DNA of 64,000 nucleotides, taken from contig DATAUC010000091.1 of NCBI GenBank assembly GCA_036268485.1, positions 97,241-161,240 on the forward strand. The letters are read 5' to 3'. The position numbers and the translations under genes are program-made. Below are positions 52,404 through 61,943 of the stretch, one piece after another. The stretch's first letter is position 1, and each line of letters opens with the position of its first letter. The DNA comes from Bog-473 sp036268485 (GTDB taxonomy: Bacteria; Actinomycetota; Acidimicrobiia; Acidimicrobiales; RAAP-2). The notes beneath the pieces were generated by a model. It did no database searches. It saw only the letters and a program-made list of their open reading frames with translations, and had not been told where the DNA came from.

Positions 52404-53291
52404 TCAGACGTCGAGGAATCGCCGGATGGCGATGGCCGAGCCGAGCGACCCGATCACCACACCGACGAAGACAACCGCCACGTTGGTCAGGATCATCTCC
52501 CCGGCCGACAAGCGCAGCGAACTCAACACGTTGCCGTTGCCCGAGCCCCCACCGAAGTGGTTGATGGTGGCGTACAGGACATAGACGAGCACGGCGGCCA
52601 GCGCCGAACCCAGGAAGCCCTGAATGAGACCCTCGGACATGAAGGGGACGCGAATGAACCAGTTGGTGGCCCCGACCAGCTTCATGACGGAGACCTCCCG
52701 TCGTCGAGCGAAGATGGCCATGCGTATGGAGTTGAGGATCAGCACGGCGGCCGAGACGATCAGCACCACGGCGATGGCCAGGAAGACCCACTTGAAGACG
52801 TTGATGACCGACTCCTCGGTGTGGATCTGCTGCGAGGGCTCAGTCACCGTCAGCACGCCGGACGTGCCATGGAAGGTGTGGACCACCTGCGCCGCGTCGG
52901 GCAGCGCCTGGGGGACACACCAGAACGACGTCGGCATTTCCGAGACGGTGGTGGCCTGGAACACGTCCGAAGGCAGCAGTTTGCGCGCCTCTTTGAAGTT
53001 CCTCGCCTTGTTCCAGTAGGCGCAGGGCTGGTTGACGTAGGGCAGCTGCTTGAGTTGGGTCTGGACGGCGGCGATCTCGTGGGTGCTGGCCGTGGGCGAC
53101 ATCCACACCGTGACCTGCGTGCCCCGTTCCCATTCACCCGACGCGTTGGCCGCCCCCTGGCGCAGCAGCAGCGCGGCACCCACCAGGGTGAGCGAGACGG
53201 CCACGGTCAAGATGGCGGCAATCGTCATCAACCGGTTGCGCCACAGATTCGAGCCCGTCTCGCGTACGACGTAGTCAAAGGAAACCGGCAT
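52404..53291 (-). CDS. ftsX: Cell-division ABC permease FtsX
   Basis: A 295-residue FtsX with four membrane helices: one near residues 22-44, an extracellular domain to about 165 (with two or three Cys), then three C-terminal helices including VFLAIAVVLIVSAAVLILNSIRMAIFARRREVSVMKLVGATNWFIRVPFMSEGLIQG, the FtsX core. FtsEX activates peptidoglycan hydrolases at division. It overlaps ftsE by ATGA. Confidence 0.95.
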   Translation of the reverse strand: MPVSFDYVVRETGSNLWRNRLMTIAAILTVAVSLTLVGAALLLRQGAANASGEWERGTQVTVWMSPTASTHEIAAVQTQLKQLPYVNQPCAYWNKARNFKEARKLLPSDVFQATTVSEMPTSFWCVPQALPDAAQVVHTFHGTSGVLTVTEPSQQIHTEESVINVFKWVFLAIAVVLIVSAAVLILNSIRMAIFARRREVSVMKLVGATNWFIRVPFMSEGLIQGFLGSALAAVLVYVLYATINHFGGGSGNGNVLSSLRLSAGEMILTNVAVVFVGVVIGSLGSAIAIRRFLDV

Positions 53292-54013
53292 CAGCCACCC
53301 GTCCCGGTGCCGAGTTCGCCGCCGCCCGATCCGTCAATGCCGTAGACACCGCGGGCCTGGTCGCGCACCATGATCCCGTTGCTCAACTCAATGACCCGGC
53401 GCCGCATCTTGTCCACCAGCACTTCGTCATGGGTGGCCATGACAACGGTGGTGCCGGTGCGGTTGATGCGGTCGAGTAACTGCATGATGCCCTGGCTGGT
53501 CTGCGGGTCCAGGTTTCCCGTGGGCTCGTCGGCCAGCAGGATCAGCGGTCGGTTGACGAAGGCCCGGGCCACGGCCACCCGCTGCTGCTCGCCACCGGAG
53601 AGTTCGCCGGGCAGGTTGTCGGCTTTCTTGGCCAGGCCGACCAGTTCGAGCACCTGGGGCACCTGGTTGGCCACCACGTGACGGGGACGGCCGATCACCT
53701 CGAGGGCGAAGGCCACGTTCTCCGTCACCGTCTTGTTGGGCAGCAGGCGGAAGTCCTGGAAGACGCAGCCGATGTTGCGGCGCAGGTAGGGCACCCGCCA
53801 TTTGGGCAGGTCCACAATGTTGCGCCCGGCTTCCCAGATCTGGCCCCGGTCCGGCAGTTCCTCGCGCAGCAGCAGCCGGATGAAGGTGGTCTTGCCGGAG
53901 CCCGACGAGCCGACCAGGAACACGAACTCGCCCTTGTCGATCTCAATGGAGATGTCGCGCAAGGCAACGGTCGAGCCCTTGTAGGTCTTGGTGACGTTGT
54001 CGAATCGGATCAT
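53291..54013 (-). CDS. ftsE: Cell-division ATPase FtsE
   Basis: A 240-residue ABC ATPase. Walker A is VGSSGSGKTT near residue 36, the signature is LSGGEQQRVAVARA, and Walker B is LLADEPTGNLD. The first strand MIRFDNVTKTYKGSTVALRDISIEIDKGEFVFL is typical of FtsE. It ends with a Gly-rich tail of about 15 residues. It powers FtsX. It lies downstream of prfB with 162 bp between them. Confidence 0.95.
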   Translation of the reverse strand: MIRFDNVTKTYKGSTVALRDISIEIDKGEFVFLVGSSGSGKTTFIRLLLREELPDRGQIWEAGRNIVDLPKWRVPYLRRNIGCVFQDFRLLPNKTVTENVAFALEVIGRPRHVVANQVPQVLELVGLAKKADNLPGELSGGEQQRVAVARAFVNRPLILLADEPTGNLDPQTSQGIMQLLDRINRTGTTVVMATHDEVLVDKMRRRVIELSNGIMVRDQARGVYGIDGSGGGELGTGTGG

Positions 54014-54175
54014 GGTGAGAGGGTGCTGAGAACCAACGCAGGCGTAGGTTCAACGCTAGGAGCGTAGTGGGCAGAGATTGCGGTTTGAAGTCATCCGCTC
54101 CAGTGCAGGTCAAGCGGGTCAAACTGCGGTGTCACGCCGGTGGTGTTGCGCCGGTGCTCGGGCGTTGTCGCGCTG

Positions 54176-55327
54176 TTACGCGTTGCCGCGCCGGCGGCGC
54201 AGTTCGGCCTCCATGAAGGCCTCGAGGTCGCCATCGAGCACGGCCTCCACGTTGCCGGTCTCGTGCTGCGTACGCAGGTCCTTGACCAGCTGGTACGGCG
54301 CCATCACATAGGAGCGGATCTGATTGCCCCAGGCGTTGTCGGCCCGGTCGCCGCTCAGCGCGTCCATTTCGGCCTTGCGCTCCTGGCGGGCCAGGTCGGC
54401 CAACTTGGCGCCCAGAATCTGCATGGCCTTGGCCTTGTTCTGGTGCTGACTGCGCTCGTTCTGGCACGAGACGACCAGGCCGGTGGGCAGGTGGGTCAGC
54501 CGGATGGCCGAGTCCGTCTTGTTGACGTGCTGGCCCCCGGCGCCCGACGAACGGTAGGTGTCGATGCGCAAGTCCTTCTCGTCAATCTCCACCTCGCTCG
54601 AGACATCCTCGAGAAAAGGGGTGACGTCGAAGGAAGCGAAGCTGGTCTGCCGGCGCCGCTGCGAGTCGAAGGGCGACATGCGCACGAGACGGTGCACGCC
54701 ACGTTCGGTATCGAGGAGGCCGTAGGCGAAGCGGCCGCGCACGATGAAGGTGGCCGAGAGCAAGCCGGCCTCCTGCCCTTCCGTCGCTTCGTCCAACTCG
54801 ACGGTGAAGCCGCGCCGCTCGGCCCAGCGCTGGTACATGCGCAGCATCATTTCGGTCCAGTCCTGCGCGTCGGTGCCGCCGGCACCGGCGTGCAGGTCGA
54901 CCACGGCGTCGCGGTCGTCGTACTCACCAGAAAAGAGCGACTGCAACTCGAGCGCGCCCAGGCGGGTGCGCAACGTGTTCACGGTCTCGACCAGTTCGGA
55001 CTCGAGCGAGGCGTCCGGTGCGCCGTCGGCCCGAGACTCGTCCACCAGTTCGAGCAACGCCACGGCGTCGCTCAGTGAGGCACGCAGGCCGACCAGCTGC
55101 TCGACGTCGGAGGACACCTGTCCCAGCTCGGTCGTGATGGCCCGGGCCTCATCGGCGTCATCCCACAGATCGGGCTTGGCCGCGGCCTCCTCGAGCTCGG
55201 CCTTGCGGCTCTGCAGTTTCTCCAGTCCGAGGTAGCGCTCGGCCTCGGCCAGCCGGGTCTCGGATTCGTTGAGCTCCGCTGCGAAATCCCGGGGTGCCTC
55301 GGCCGCGGCCGACTCAGGCGGCGCCAT
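54176..55327 (-). CDS. prfB: Peptide chain release factor 2
   Basis: A 383-residue RF2, which ends translation at UGA and UAA. The catalytic GGQ is in SSGAGGQHVNKTDSAIRLTH, and the stop-codon reader SPF is in MSPFDSQRRRQTSF. The reading frame is continuous through the region where many bacterial prfB genes have a programmed +1 frameshift, so that autoregulation is absent. Start at ATG 55327 overlaps the secA 3' end by 14 bases. Confidence 0.95.
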   Translation of the reverse strand: MAPPESAAAEAPRDFAAELNESETRLAEAERYLGLEKLQSRKAELEEAAAKPDLWDDADEARAITTELGQVSSDVEQLVGLRASLSDAVALLELVDESRADGAPDASLESELVETVNTLRTRLGALELQSLFSGEYDDRDAVVDLHAGAGGTDAQDWTEMMLRMYQRWAERRGFTVELDEATEGQEAGLLSATFIVRGRFAYGLLDTERGVHRLVRMSPFDSQRRRQTSFASFDVTPFLEDVSSEVEIDEKDLRIDTYRSSGAGGQHVNKTDSAIRLTHLPTGLVVSCQNERSQHQNKAKAMQILGAKLADLARQERKAEMDALSGDRADNAWGNQIRSYVMAPYQLVKDLRTQHETGNVEAVLDGDLEAFMEAELRRRRGNA

Positions 55328-58091
55328 GGCAGAGCTTGTACTTCTTGCCGCTCCCGCAGTAACAGGGCTCGTTGCGGCCGAGCTTCTCGGTCGGAGGCTT
55401 GACGATGGGCACCAGGGCGTCGGGGTCGGGGGCGTTGGGCCGCTTGATCAGGCCGTTGGTGGCCGGTCGGTCCGTGGCGGGCGCCAACGGCTGGCTGATG
55501 GACGGCACCGCCCGCCCCTGCTCGGCCAGCAGCTCAGCGGCCAGGGCACCGGTCCCGGCCACCGGATCCTCGGCGGCCTCGTAGACCGCCTTGTCCAGGT
55601 CGGGCTCTGAGGACGGGGCCTGGACCGCTTCGACGTGGAGGATGTAGCGGAGATAGTCGTTGTCGATGACTTCCATGAGCTGGCCGAACATGGCGTAGCC
55701 CTCCTGCTGCCAGGCGTTGAGCGGGTCGGCCTGCACGGTCCAGCGCAGGTGGATGCCGTCCTTCAGGTTGTCCATCTCGGCCAGGTGGTCCCGCCAGCGC
55801 TGGTCCATGATCTGCAACATGACGTCGCGCTCGATCTGGCGCATGGTCTCGGCCCCGCCCGGCATCGACTCGGAGTGCTGCTCGTAGTACTCGAGCGACT
55901 CCTCAATGATGCTCTCGACCAGGTCCTCAGTCGTCGCGGCCTGGGCCAGGTCCTCGACGGAGAACTTGGTCGGGTAGTACTGGGTCAGCCCTTCGACCAG
56001 ACCCTTGAGATCCCACTCCTCGGCGTACTCGCTGGGGCAGTACTCAGAGACCATCTTCTCGGACACACCGGCCAGCAGGTCCTCGGTCCGCTCCTCGAGG
56101 TCGTCGCCGTCGATGATCTGCAGGCGCCGCTCGTAAATGACCTTGCGCTGCTGGTCCATCACTTCGTCGTACTTGAGGGCGTCCTTGCGCTGTTCGGCAT
56201 TGCGGGCCTCGACCGTGTTCTGGGCCCGCTCGATGGCCTTGGCCACCGTCTTAGATTCGATCGGCACGTCGTCGGGCAGCGTGCGCTCCATGACCCAGCT
56301 CATGGCACCGGTGGCGAACAGGCGCAGCAACTCGTCTTCGAGGCTCAGGTAGAAGCGGCTCTCGCCCAGGTCGCCCTGGCGGCCGGACCGTCCACGCAGC
56401 TGGTTGTCGATGCGGCGGCTCTCGTGGCGCTCGCTGCCCAGCACGTAGAGGCCGCCCAGGGTGCGCACCTGTTCGCCTTCGGATTGGCAGCGTGCCTCGA
56501 GCGAGGCCTGGCGGCGCTTGAGCTCGAGCTGGCCCTCTTCGCTCGTCAAGTCCATGCCCTCGGCCAGCACCTCGTGCTGGGCCAACAGCTCGGGGTTGCC
56601 GCCCAGAATGATGTCGACGCCTCGGCCGGCCATGTTGGTGGCGACGGTCACCCCGCCGCGCCGACCGGCTTGGGCTACCACCTCGGCCTCCCGGAAGTGC
56701 TGCTTGGCGTTGAGCACGTTGTGCGGCACACCCTGCTTCTCGAGCAGGCGGGACAGGACTTCGGACTTGGCCACCGACGCCGTGCCCACCAGTACCGGCT
56801 GCCCGGTGGCGTGGCGCTCGACGATGTCATCGACCACGGCGTTGAACTTGGCCTCTTCGGATTTGAAGACGAGGTCGGGCTGGTCGATGCGGACCATGGA
56901 CTTGTTGGTCGGGATGGGCACCACCGACAGGCCGTAGGTGCCGGCAAACTCGCCCGCTTCGGTCTCGGCCGTACCGGTCATGCCGGACAACTTCTCGTAC
57001 AGGCGGAAGTAGTTCTGCAACGTGACGGTGGCCCAGGTGTGGTTCTCTTCCTTGATGGCCACCCGCTCCTTGGCCTCGACCGCCTGGTGGAGTCCGTCGG
57101 ACCAACGTCGACCTTCGAGGGTGCGGCCGGTGAACTCATCGATGATCATGACTTCACCGTTGGCGACCAGGTAGTCCTTGTCGCGCTGGTACAGATCCTT
57201 GGCCGTCAGCGCCTTGGTCAGCTGGTGCACGTAGTTGACCGAGACCTGGTCGTAGATGTTGTCGACCCCGACCGCCTTCTCGACCTTTTCGATGCCCGAT
57301 TCGAGCGGCACCACCGTCTTCTTCTCTTCATCCACCTCGTAGTCGACATCGCGGGTGAGCGTGCGGGCGATGGAGGCGAACTGGTAGTAGAGCTGCGCCG
57401 CCTCGTCGGCCGGACCCGAGATGATGAGCGGGGTACGGGCCTCGTCGATGAGGATGGAGTCGACCTCGTCAATCATGGCGAAGACGTGACCGCGCTGGGC
57501 CATGAACTCCCGTGAGCGGGCCATGTTGTCGCGCAGGTAGTCGAAACCGAACTCGTTGTTGGTGCCGTAGGTCAGGTCGGCCGCGTAGGCCTCCCGCTTG
57601 AGCCCCGGGTCGTCAATGTCGGCCCCGATGCGCCCGACGGTCAGGCCCAGGAATTTGTGCAGGCGGCCCATCCATTCGGCGTCACGGGTGGCCAGGTAGT
57701 CGTTGACCGTGACCACGTGCACGCCCCGCTGGTTCAACGCATTGAGGTAGACGGGCAGGGTGGAGACCAGGGTCTTGCCCTCCCCGGTCTTCATTTCGGC
57801 GATCCAGCCGAAGTGCAGGGCCATGCCGCCCATGAGCTGCACATCGAAGTGACGCTGCCCCAGCACGCGCCAAGCGCCCTCACGCACGACGGCGAAGGCT
57901 TCGATCAAAAGATCATCGAGGCTCTCGCCCTGCTCGAGGCGCTGGCGGAATTCGATCGTCTTGTGGGCCAGGGCGTCGTCGCTCAGGCGCTGCATGTCGG
58001 GCTCGAGCGCGCCGATCAGGGGGACGAGGTCGGCAATACGCCTGACCTTCTTTCCTTCGCCAGCTTTGAGAACCTTGGTGAACACGCTCAT
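55314..58091 (-). CDS. secA: Preprotein translocase ATPase SecA
   Basis: A 925-residue SecA, the motor of Sec export. The Walker A motif is EMKTGEGKTLVS near residue 100, the DEAD-type VDEVDSILIDEARTPLIISG near 200, and LVGTASVAKSEVLSRLLEKQGV in the second nucleotide-binding half. The C-terminal zinc site is CYCGSGKKYKLCH. The ATG start follows a hairpin that holds a GGTAGGA sequence in its loop. Gene order secA-prfB-ftsE-ftsX is conserved in many actinobacteria. Confidence 0.97.
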   Translation of the reverse strand: MSVFTKVLKAGEGKKVRRIADLVPLIGALEPDMQRLSDDALAHKTIEFRQRLEQGESLDDLLIEAFAVVREGAWRVLGQRHFDVQLMGGMALHFGWIAEMKTGEGKTLVSTLPVYLNALNQRGVHVVTVNDYLATRDAEWMGRLHKFLGLTVGRIGADIDDPGLKREAYAADLTYGTNNEFGFDYLRDNMARSREFMAQRGHVFAMIDEVDSILIDEARTPLIISGPADEAAQLYYQFASIARTLTRDVDYEVDEEKKTVVPLESGIEKVEKAVGVDNIYDQVSVNYVHQLTKALTAKDLYQRDKDYLVANGEVMIIDEFTGRTLEGRRWSDGLHQAVEAKERVAIKEENHTWATVTLQNYFRLYEKLSGMTGTAETEAGEFAGTYGLSVVPIPTNKSMVRIDQPDLVFKSEEAKFNAVVDDIVERHATGQPVLVGTASVAKSEVLSRLLEKQGVPHNVLNAKQHFREAEVVAQAGRRGGVTVATNMAGRGVDIILGGNPELLAQHEVLAEGMDLTSEEGQLELKRRQASLEARCQSEGEQVRTLGGLYVLGSERHESRRIDNQLRGRSGRQGDLGESRFYLSLEDELLRLFATGAMSWVMERTLPDDVPIESKTVAKAIERAQNTVEARNAEQRKDALKYDEVMDQQRKVIYERRLQIIDGDDLEERTEDLLAGVSEKMVSEYCPSEYAEEWDLKGLVEGLTQYYPTKFSVEDLAQAATTEDLVESIIEESLEYYEQHSESMPGGAETMRQIERDVMLQIMDQRWRDHLAEMDNLKDGIHLRWTVQADPLNAWQQEGYAMFGQLMEVIDNDYLRYILHVEAVQAPSSEPDLDKAVYEAAEDPVAGTGALAAELLAEQGRAVPSISQPLAPATDRPATNGLIKRPNAPDPDALVPIVKPPTEKLGRNEPCYCGSGKKYKLCHGAA

Positions 58092-58093
58092 GA

Positions 58094-58115
58094 GGGGACA
58101 ATCCTACCGGTCCCC
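58094..58115 (-). promoter_or_regulatory. Hairpin presenting the secA ribosome binding site
   Basis: On the minus strand GGGGAC and GTCCCC form a perfect 6-bp stem around CGGTAGGATT, ending two bases before the secA ATG. The only Shine-Dalgarno-like sequence (GGTAGGA) lies in the loop, so stem opening or closing could change secA translation. Confidence 0.5.
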
Positions 58116-58481
58116 CGCCAGCCTCGGCCGTCGTGGGACCCTCGTCGAAATTGGGCTGCGTGCGGCTGACCTGGTCTTTGACCCCACACTCGCCTGCAGC
58201 AAGGTTGACGCACCGGCACCGGCGGCCCGCTGGCTTGCGCCAGAAAGCCCAACGGCGCACTGGTGGCACGCATCCCCTTGTCGCCACCGGCCCCCGACAA
58301 CCGGGAACTCGGTGGGCAGGGCTTACTTCTAAGCCGCACCATGCTCAGCAACCACAAGTTGCCTTACGTGGGTCGTTTTGCCTGCGACTGGCATCGACTT
58401 GCAACCACAGACCCGCACGCAACCCGGCGCCAGTGTACGGCACAATCCCCCGCCTCCACGGGGCGAGCCGACTCAGCGCAC
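58116..58481. other. Upstream region of secA, no gene seen
   Basis: About 370 bases between the secA leader and the next small gene. Open frames here look like noise on both strands. No tRNA, SRP RNA or other structured RNA was recognised. It should hold the secA promoter. Confidence 0.5.
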
Positions 58482-58676
58482 TCAGCGGGTCCGCGAGGAC
58501 CGGAGCCGGGACATGGAGCGCTGCGGGCCACGGCGACGCCGGGCCGGGGCCGCATCCTCTTCGCCGGGGGCGCCGCCTGGGCTGCCGTCACGGGTGGGGG
58601 TCTCCTCGGGCGTCTCGGGGACGGCCCGTCCCAACGCCAACAGGAAGTCCTCCACGCCAATGTCGTGCTTGGGCAT
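58482..58676 (-). CDS. Small hypothetical protein with basic tail
   Basis: A possible 64-residue protein from ATG 58676. It starts with a short amphipathic segment (PKHDIGVEDFLLALGRAV), then a Pro/Glu/Gly stretch, and ends Arg-rich (ARRRRGPQRSMSRLRSSRTR). Third-codon GC is high, as in real genes here, but no Shine-Dalgarno or family supports it. It could be a short gene after the mce operon or noise. Confidence 0.35.
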   Translation of the reverse strand: MPKHDIGVEDFLLALGRAVPETPEETPTRDGSPGGAPGEEDAAPARRRRGPQRSMSRLRSSRTR

Positions 58677-58765
58677 GACCAAAGACTAAGGAAGGCGCGT
58701 GGCGTCGGCGGGGCACAGCGGTTGCCATTGCGGTGCGGAAGTGGCCCGCGAGGGGGCGCTGCTGC

Positions 58766-59470
58766 CTACTGACCAGGGACGGAGGAGCCGGCCGAGCCGG
58801 ACGCCGAGCCCTCGCTGGCCGGGGTGGCCCCTTCCAGCACGGTCACGTTGGAGATCTTCCAGGTGGAGTCGACCAGCTGCAGGTTGACCACCACGCGCAG
58901 GACGTCGGCCTGGGGGGTGGTGATCTTGGAGTTCACGTAGAGCTGGTCGACCACGCCGTAGACCGAGGCCGAGGTGGCGGTCTTGGTCTGGACGTAGACG
59001 CTGCGAATCTGGCCCCGGGACTCGGCCAGGGCCTTTTCCAGTTCGGTCCGGATGGCCGAGTTGAAGAACTTCTTGGCCTGGCTCCCGAAGGTGCCGGTGG
59101 CCATGTCGGTCACCGACGAGAAGTCGGCGTCCACCGTCTTGGCGTTGAAGTTGGTCAGATCCGAGAGGAAGGTCCGGGCCGCGCTGAGGACGGCGGTGTC
59201 CTGCTCCCCCGAGCCGCCCTCGGTCAGCCACAGGCCGCCGAAGACCAGCGTGCCGATCAGGCCCAGCACCGCCGCCATGGTGGCGATGGTGAAGCGACGC
59301 AGCCCCGGATCGGGCACCGCCGCGCCGCGCCCCTTGGCGGGCGGGGGTGGCCGGTTCGACCCGCCGTCCCCGCTGGCCGCGTCGGTCTCCACTGCAGCCG
59401 GAGGAGCAGTGACGGACGCCGGCTCCTCGGAGGACGACTCTCCGCCCACTACCTTCACGCCGCTGTCCAT
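58766..59470 (-). CDS. Mce-associated membrane protein
   Basis: A 234-residue protein with a Pro/Ser/Glu-rich cytoplasmic N-terminus, one membrane helix (FTIATMAAVLGLIGTLVFGGLWL) near residues 59-83, and an NTF2-like extracytoplasmic domain (AARTFLSDLTNFNAKTVDADFSSVTDMATGTF...VVNLQLVDSTWKISNVTVL). This matches Mas proteins that follow mceF in mce operons and stabilise the complex. It is 128 bp downstream of mceF. Confidence 0.85.
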   Translation of the reverse strand: MDSGVKVVGGESSSEEPASVTAPPAAVETDAASGDGGSNRPPPPAKGRGAAVPDPGLRRFTIATMAAVLGLIGTLVFGGLWLTEGGSGEQDTAVLSAARTFLSDLTNFNAKTVDADFSSVTDMATGTFGSQAKKFFNSAIRTELEKALAESRGQIRSVYVQTKTATSASVYGVVDQLYVNSKITTPQADVLRVVVNLQLVDSTWKISNVTVLEGATPASEGSASGSAGSSVPGQ

Positions 59471-59570
59471 TGACTGTGTCTCCTCAATGCATGGTCGATG
59501 CTCAGTCCGGTGCCGCGCCCCGGAACAAGAAGGCCGGACGCGGGTACGGGACCCGGGGATTCTCGCGCGA

Positions 59571-59585
59571 CCGGCCGGCGGCCGG
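59571..59585 (-). terminator. GC hairpin after mceF
   Basis: CCGGCC, GGC, GGCCGG form a perfect 6-bp stem in a GC-rich setting, 13 bp past the mceF stop. It has no U-tract. It may reduce transcription into the Mce-associated gene. Confidence 0.35.
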
Positions 59586-59598
59586 CGCGTCGCCCTGC

Positions 59599-60930
59599 CT
59601 ATGACGCCCGGCGGCGGGTCCGGCGGCGGGAGGGGCGGGCCCCCCAGGCCAGGAAGAGGACGGGCACCAGCACGCCGCCCAACACGACCAGCGACCAGTC
59701 GCTGCGGGCCGGGGCCTTGTAGGCGGCGCTGCTCGAGGACAAGGGAGGCAGACCGTTCAGCTCGACGTCGGCGTCCTGGGTCGTCGGAGCCACCACCTTG
59801 CCGCCGTCGGCCACCTGGAAGCCGGCCTGCGTACCCGCTCCGACGCCGTTGCCGTAGACGGTGGTGCAGGCGGCCCCGGGCAGGGTGTCGGGCAACTGGT
59901 TGGCCGTGGTGTAGGTGGAGGCGGCCGGAGCCAGGATGGGCGGGATGATGAGCCGGGTGCGCAGGAACACCTGATTCTGAATGGCCGGCTGGCCATCCGT
60001 CGTGGCCTTGGCCGCTCCGGCCACGGCGATCTGGTTGACCGCGCCGAAGAAGTCCTGGTTGTAGGCCAGGCCCTGCGACAGGTTGGTCAGGTTGGTGGGT
60101 TGGGCGATGTTGCCGACCACCGCCGCCACGTCGTGCAGCACGCAGCCCAGGTTGGCCGATTGGGTCGTGACCAGATTGTCGACCTGGCCGAAGGCGTTGG
60201 AGCCCTCGACCAGCAGGGTGTGCAGGCCGTCCTTCTGGTCGGCCAGAACCTTGACCAGCGCCGCCGTGTTGGCCAGATCCTGCTGTAACGCCGGTCCCAC
60301 GGCGGTCACCGCGTTCAGGGCCGGCGGGGCGTTGGCCAGCAGCTCGGTGAACTGTTGCTCGTAGGCCACGAACTCCTTGGAGTAGGTGGTCCCGGCCGAA
60401 ATGATGGTGCGCAGATCGCCCGCTCGGCCCTTGAGGGAGACGGCCAGGTCGGTGATGACCTTGTTGAGGTCACCGGGCGGGATGGCTTCGAGGAACTTGG
60501 TGGCCGAGGCCACGACGGCCCCCACGTCGGCCGGCACCTGATCCTTGGCGGCCGGCACGTTGTCCCCCGTGTGGAGGGAGGACGCCCGACCGGCCCGGGT
60601 GGGAACCAGGTTGACCACCTGCTCACCCAGGTCGTTGGCGATCTGCACCGAGGCCTTGACGTCGCTGGGCACGGTGGTGCCCGGATTGATATCCATGATC
60701 ACCTTGGTGCCCGAGCGCGTCAGCTTGGTGCTGGCCACCGTTCCCACCGGCACCCCGTTCAACTCGACGGTGAAGTTGGGATAGAGGCCCGAGGCGTCGG
60801 GGAATTCGGTGGTGAGCACGGTCTGGTTCTGCAGCGGGTTGCCCAATAGGTTCACCACGCCGTAGCCGACCAGGAGGAAGCTGACGAGGAAGAAGGCGAC
60901 GAGGTTGATGACCAGGCGGCGACTGATCAT
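59599..60930 (-). CDS. mceF: Mce-family protein, MceF position
   Basis: A 443-residue Mce protein. An N-terminal membrane helix (LVINLVAFFLVSFLLVGYGVVNLLG) is followed by the MCE domain (LTTEFPDASGLYPNFTVELNGVPVGTVASTKL) at about residues 38-115, then a helical region to about 330. Unusually, a second hydrophobic segment (WSLVVLGGVLVPVLFLAWG) sits at the C-terminus before an Arg-rich tail, so it may have two membrane anchors. Mce proteins form a hexameric lipid-shuttling tube. It overlaps mceE by four bases. Confidence 0.88.
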   Translation of the reverse strand: MISRRLVINLVAFFLVSFLLVGYGVVNLLGNPLQNQTVLTTEFPDASGLYPNFTVELNGVPVGTVASTKLTRSGTKVIMDINPGTTVPSDVKASVQIANDLGEQVVNLVPTRAGRASSLHTGDNVPAAKDQVPADVGAVVASATKFLEAIPPGDLNKVITDLAVSLKGRAGDLRTIISAGTTYSKEFVAYEQQFTELLANAPPALNAVTAVGPALQQDLANTAALVKVLADQKDGLHTLLVEGSNAFGQVDNLVTTQSANLGCVLHDVAAVVGNIAQPTNLTNLSQGLAYNQDFFGAVNQIAVAGAAKATTDGQPAIQNQVFLRTRLIIPPILAPAASTYTTANQLPDTLPGAACTTVYGNGVGAGTQAGFQVADGGKVVAPTTQDADVELNGLPPLSSSSAAYKAPARSDWSLVVLGGVLVPVLFLAWGARPSRRRTRRRAS

Positions 60931-61943
60931 TTGCTGTTCGCCTTCTTGGGAAGACAGCTGAAGGCCGGCGCGTTGTCGTCCTCACCGCCGCCGGGAATCC
61001 CGCAGACAATGATGTTCTCGTAGAGCTGGACGAAACCGTTGCGCACGCCCGACGGGAGCGCTGCATTGGCGACGGGGAGCTCCTCGAGGAGCCCGGCCAG
61101 ATCGGCCTGGTGCTGGCTCACCTGGCTGGTCACGGCCTGAAGGGCGTTGAGCTGGGTGACGATCTGCGGGTAGAAGTTCTCCAGAATGCTCCGGCCCTGC
61201 ACGGAGAGGTCGTTCAACGACTGCAGCAGGGTCTCGAACTGGTTCGAGTTCTGGGCCAGGATGGCCACCGTCTTGGACAGCGTGGTCAGCGCGTCGGCCG
61301 TGGCGCTGCTGGTGGGGGCCAAGGTGGATGACAGCTGGTTGAGGGCGTGCACGGCTGTGGTGATCTCGCTGGTGTGGTTGGCGTAGCCGTTGGCCACCGT
61401 GGAGATGTTGGTCAGGAACGACTTGAGGGCGGCCTCCTGCCCGGTGAAGCCCTCGCCACCGGCCTCGACGATCTGCTCGAGTTGGGTGGCCGAGACGGCG
61501 CCGAACACGCCGGCTCCGGCCTGAATGAATTGCTCGACGTCGGGCACGACCGAGGTGTGGTGGATGACGGCCCCATTGGCCAACTCGGGTGCGTGGGCAC
61601 TGCCGGGCCCGATCTCGCTCTTGGGCACGTTCAGCTCGACGAACTGGTCACCCAGAATGGTGGTGCGGGCGATAGAGGCGCTGACATCGGCCGGGATGCG
61701 CACGCCCGAGTTGAATTGCAGCGTGATTTTGGCCTTGTTCCCGTCCAGGGCGATGTTGCTCACCGTGCCGACGGGCACGTCGGCCAACTGCACCTGGGCC
61801 CCACTGGCCAGGTCCCCGATGTCGCTGAAGACGGCACTGGCCGAATGTTGCGGAGCGGAGCCCGAGGTGCCGCAACTGGCCAAGGCCAAGGCCAAGGCCA
61901 GGGCGGCAGCGGCCGGCACGGCCAGCCAACGTCGACCGGCCAT
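60927..61943 (-). CDS. mceE: Mce-family lipoprotein, MceE position
   Basis: A 338-residue Mce protein. The signal peptide AAAALALALALASC ends in a lipobox Cys near residue 23, the hallmark of MceE (LprK-type) subunits. The MCE domain follows (SAVFSDIGDLASGAQVQLADVPVGTVSNIAL), then a helical segment with GVFGAVSATQLEQIVEAGGEGF. Its start ATG shares one base with the mceD stop. Only one Mce protein per complex is usually lipidated, which supports the assignment. Confidence 0.88.
   Translation of the reverse strand: MAGRRWLAVPAAAALALALALASCGTSGSAPQHSASAVFSDIGDLASGAQVQLADVPVGTVSNIALDGNKAKITLQFNSGVRIPADVSASIARTTILGDQFVELNVPKSEIGPGSAHAPELANGAVIHHTSVVPDVEQFIQAGAGVFGAVSATQLEQIVEAGGEGFTGQEAALKSFLTNISTVANGYANHTSEITTAVHALNQLSSTLAPTSSATADALTTLSKTVAILAQNSNQFETLLQSLNDLSVQGRSILENFYPQIVTQLNALQAVTSQVSQHQADLAGLLEELPVANAALPSGVRNGFVQLYENIIVCGIPGGGEDDNAPAFSCLPKKANSK

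Noticed and set aside
54176..55327. Programmed +1 frameshift in prfB
   Set aside because: The reading frame is continuous with no in-frame UGA near the N-terminus.
55635..57515. A 626-codon open frame antisense to secA
   Set aside because: The secA frame carries all motifs; the antisense frame has no motif and is typical of high GC.
58116..58481. Possible small RNA (SRP, tmRNA or 6S) upstream of secA
   Set aside because: No conserved cores were recognised on either strand.
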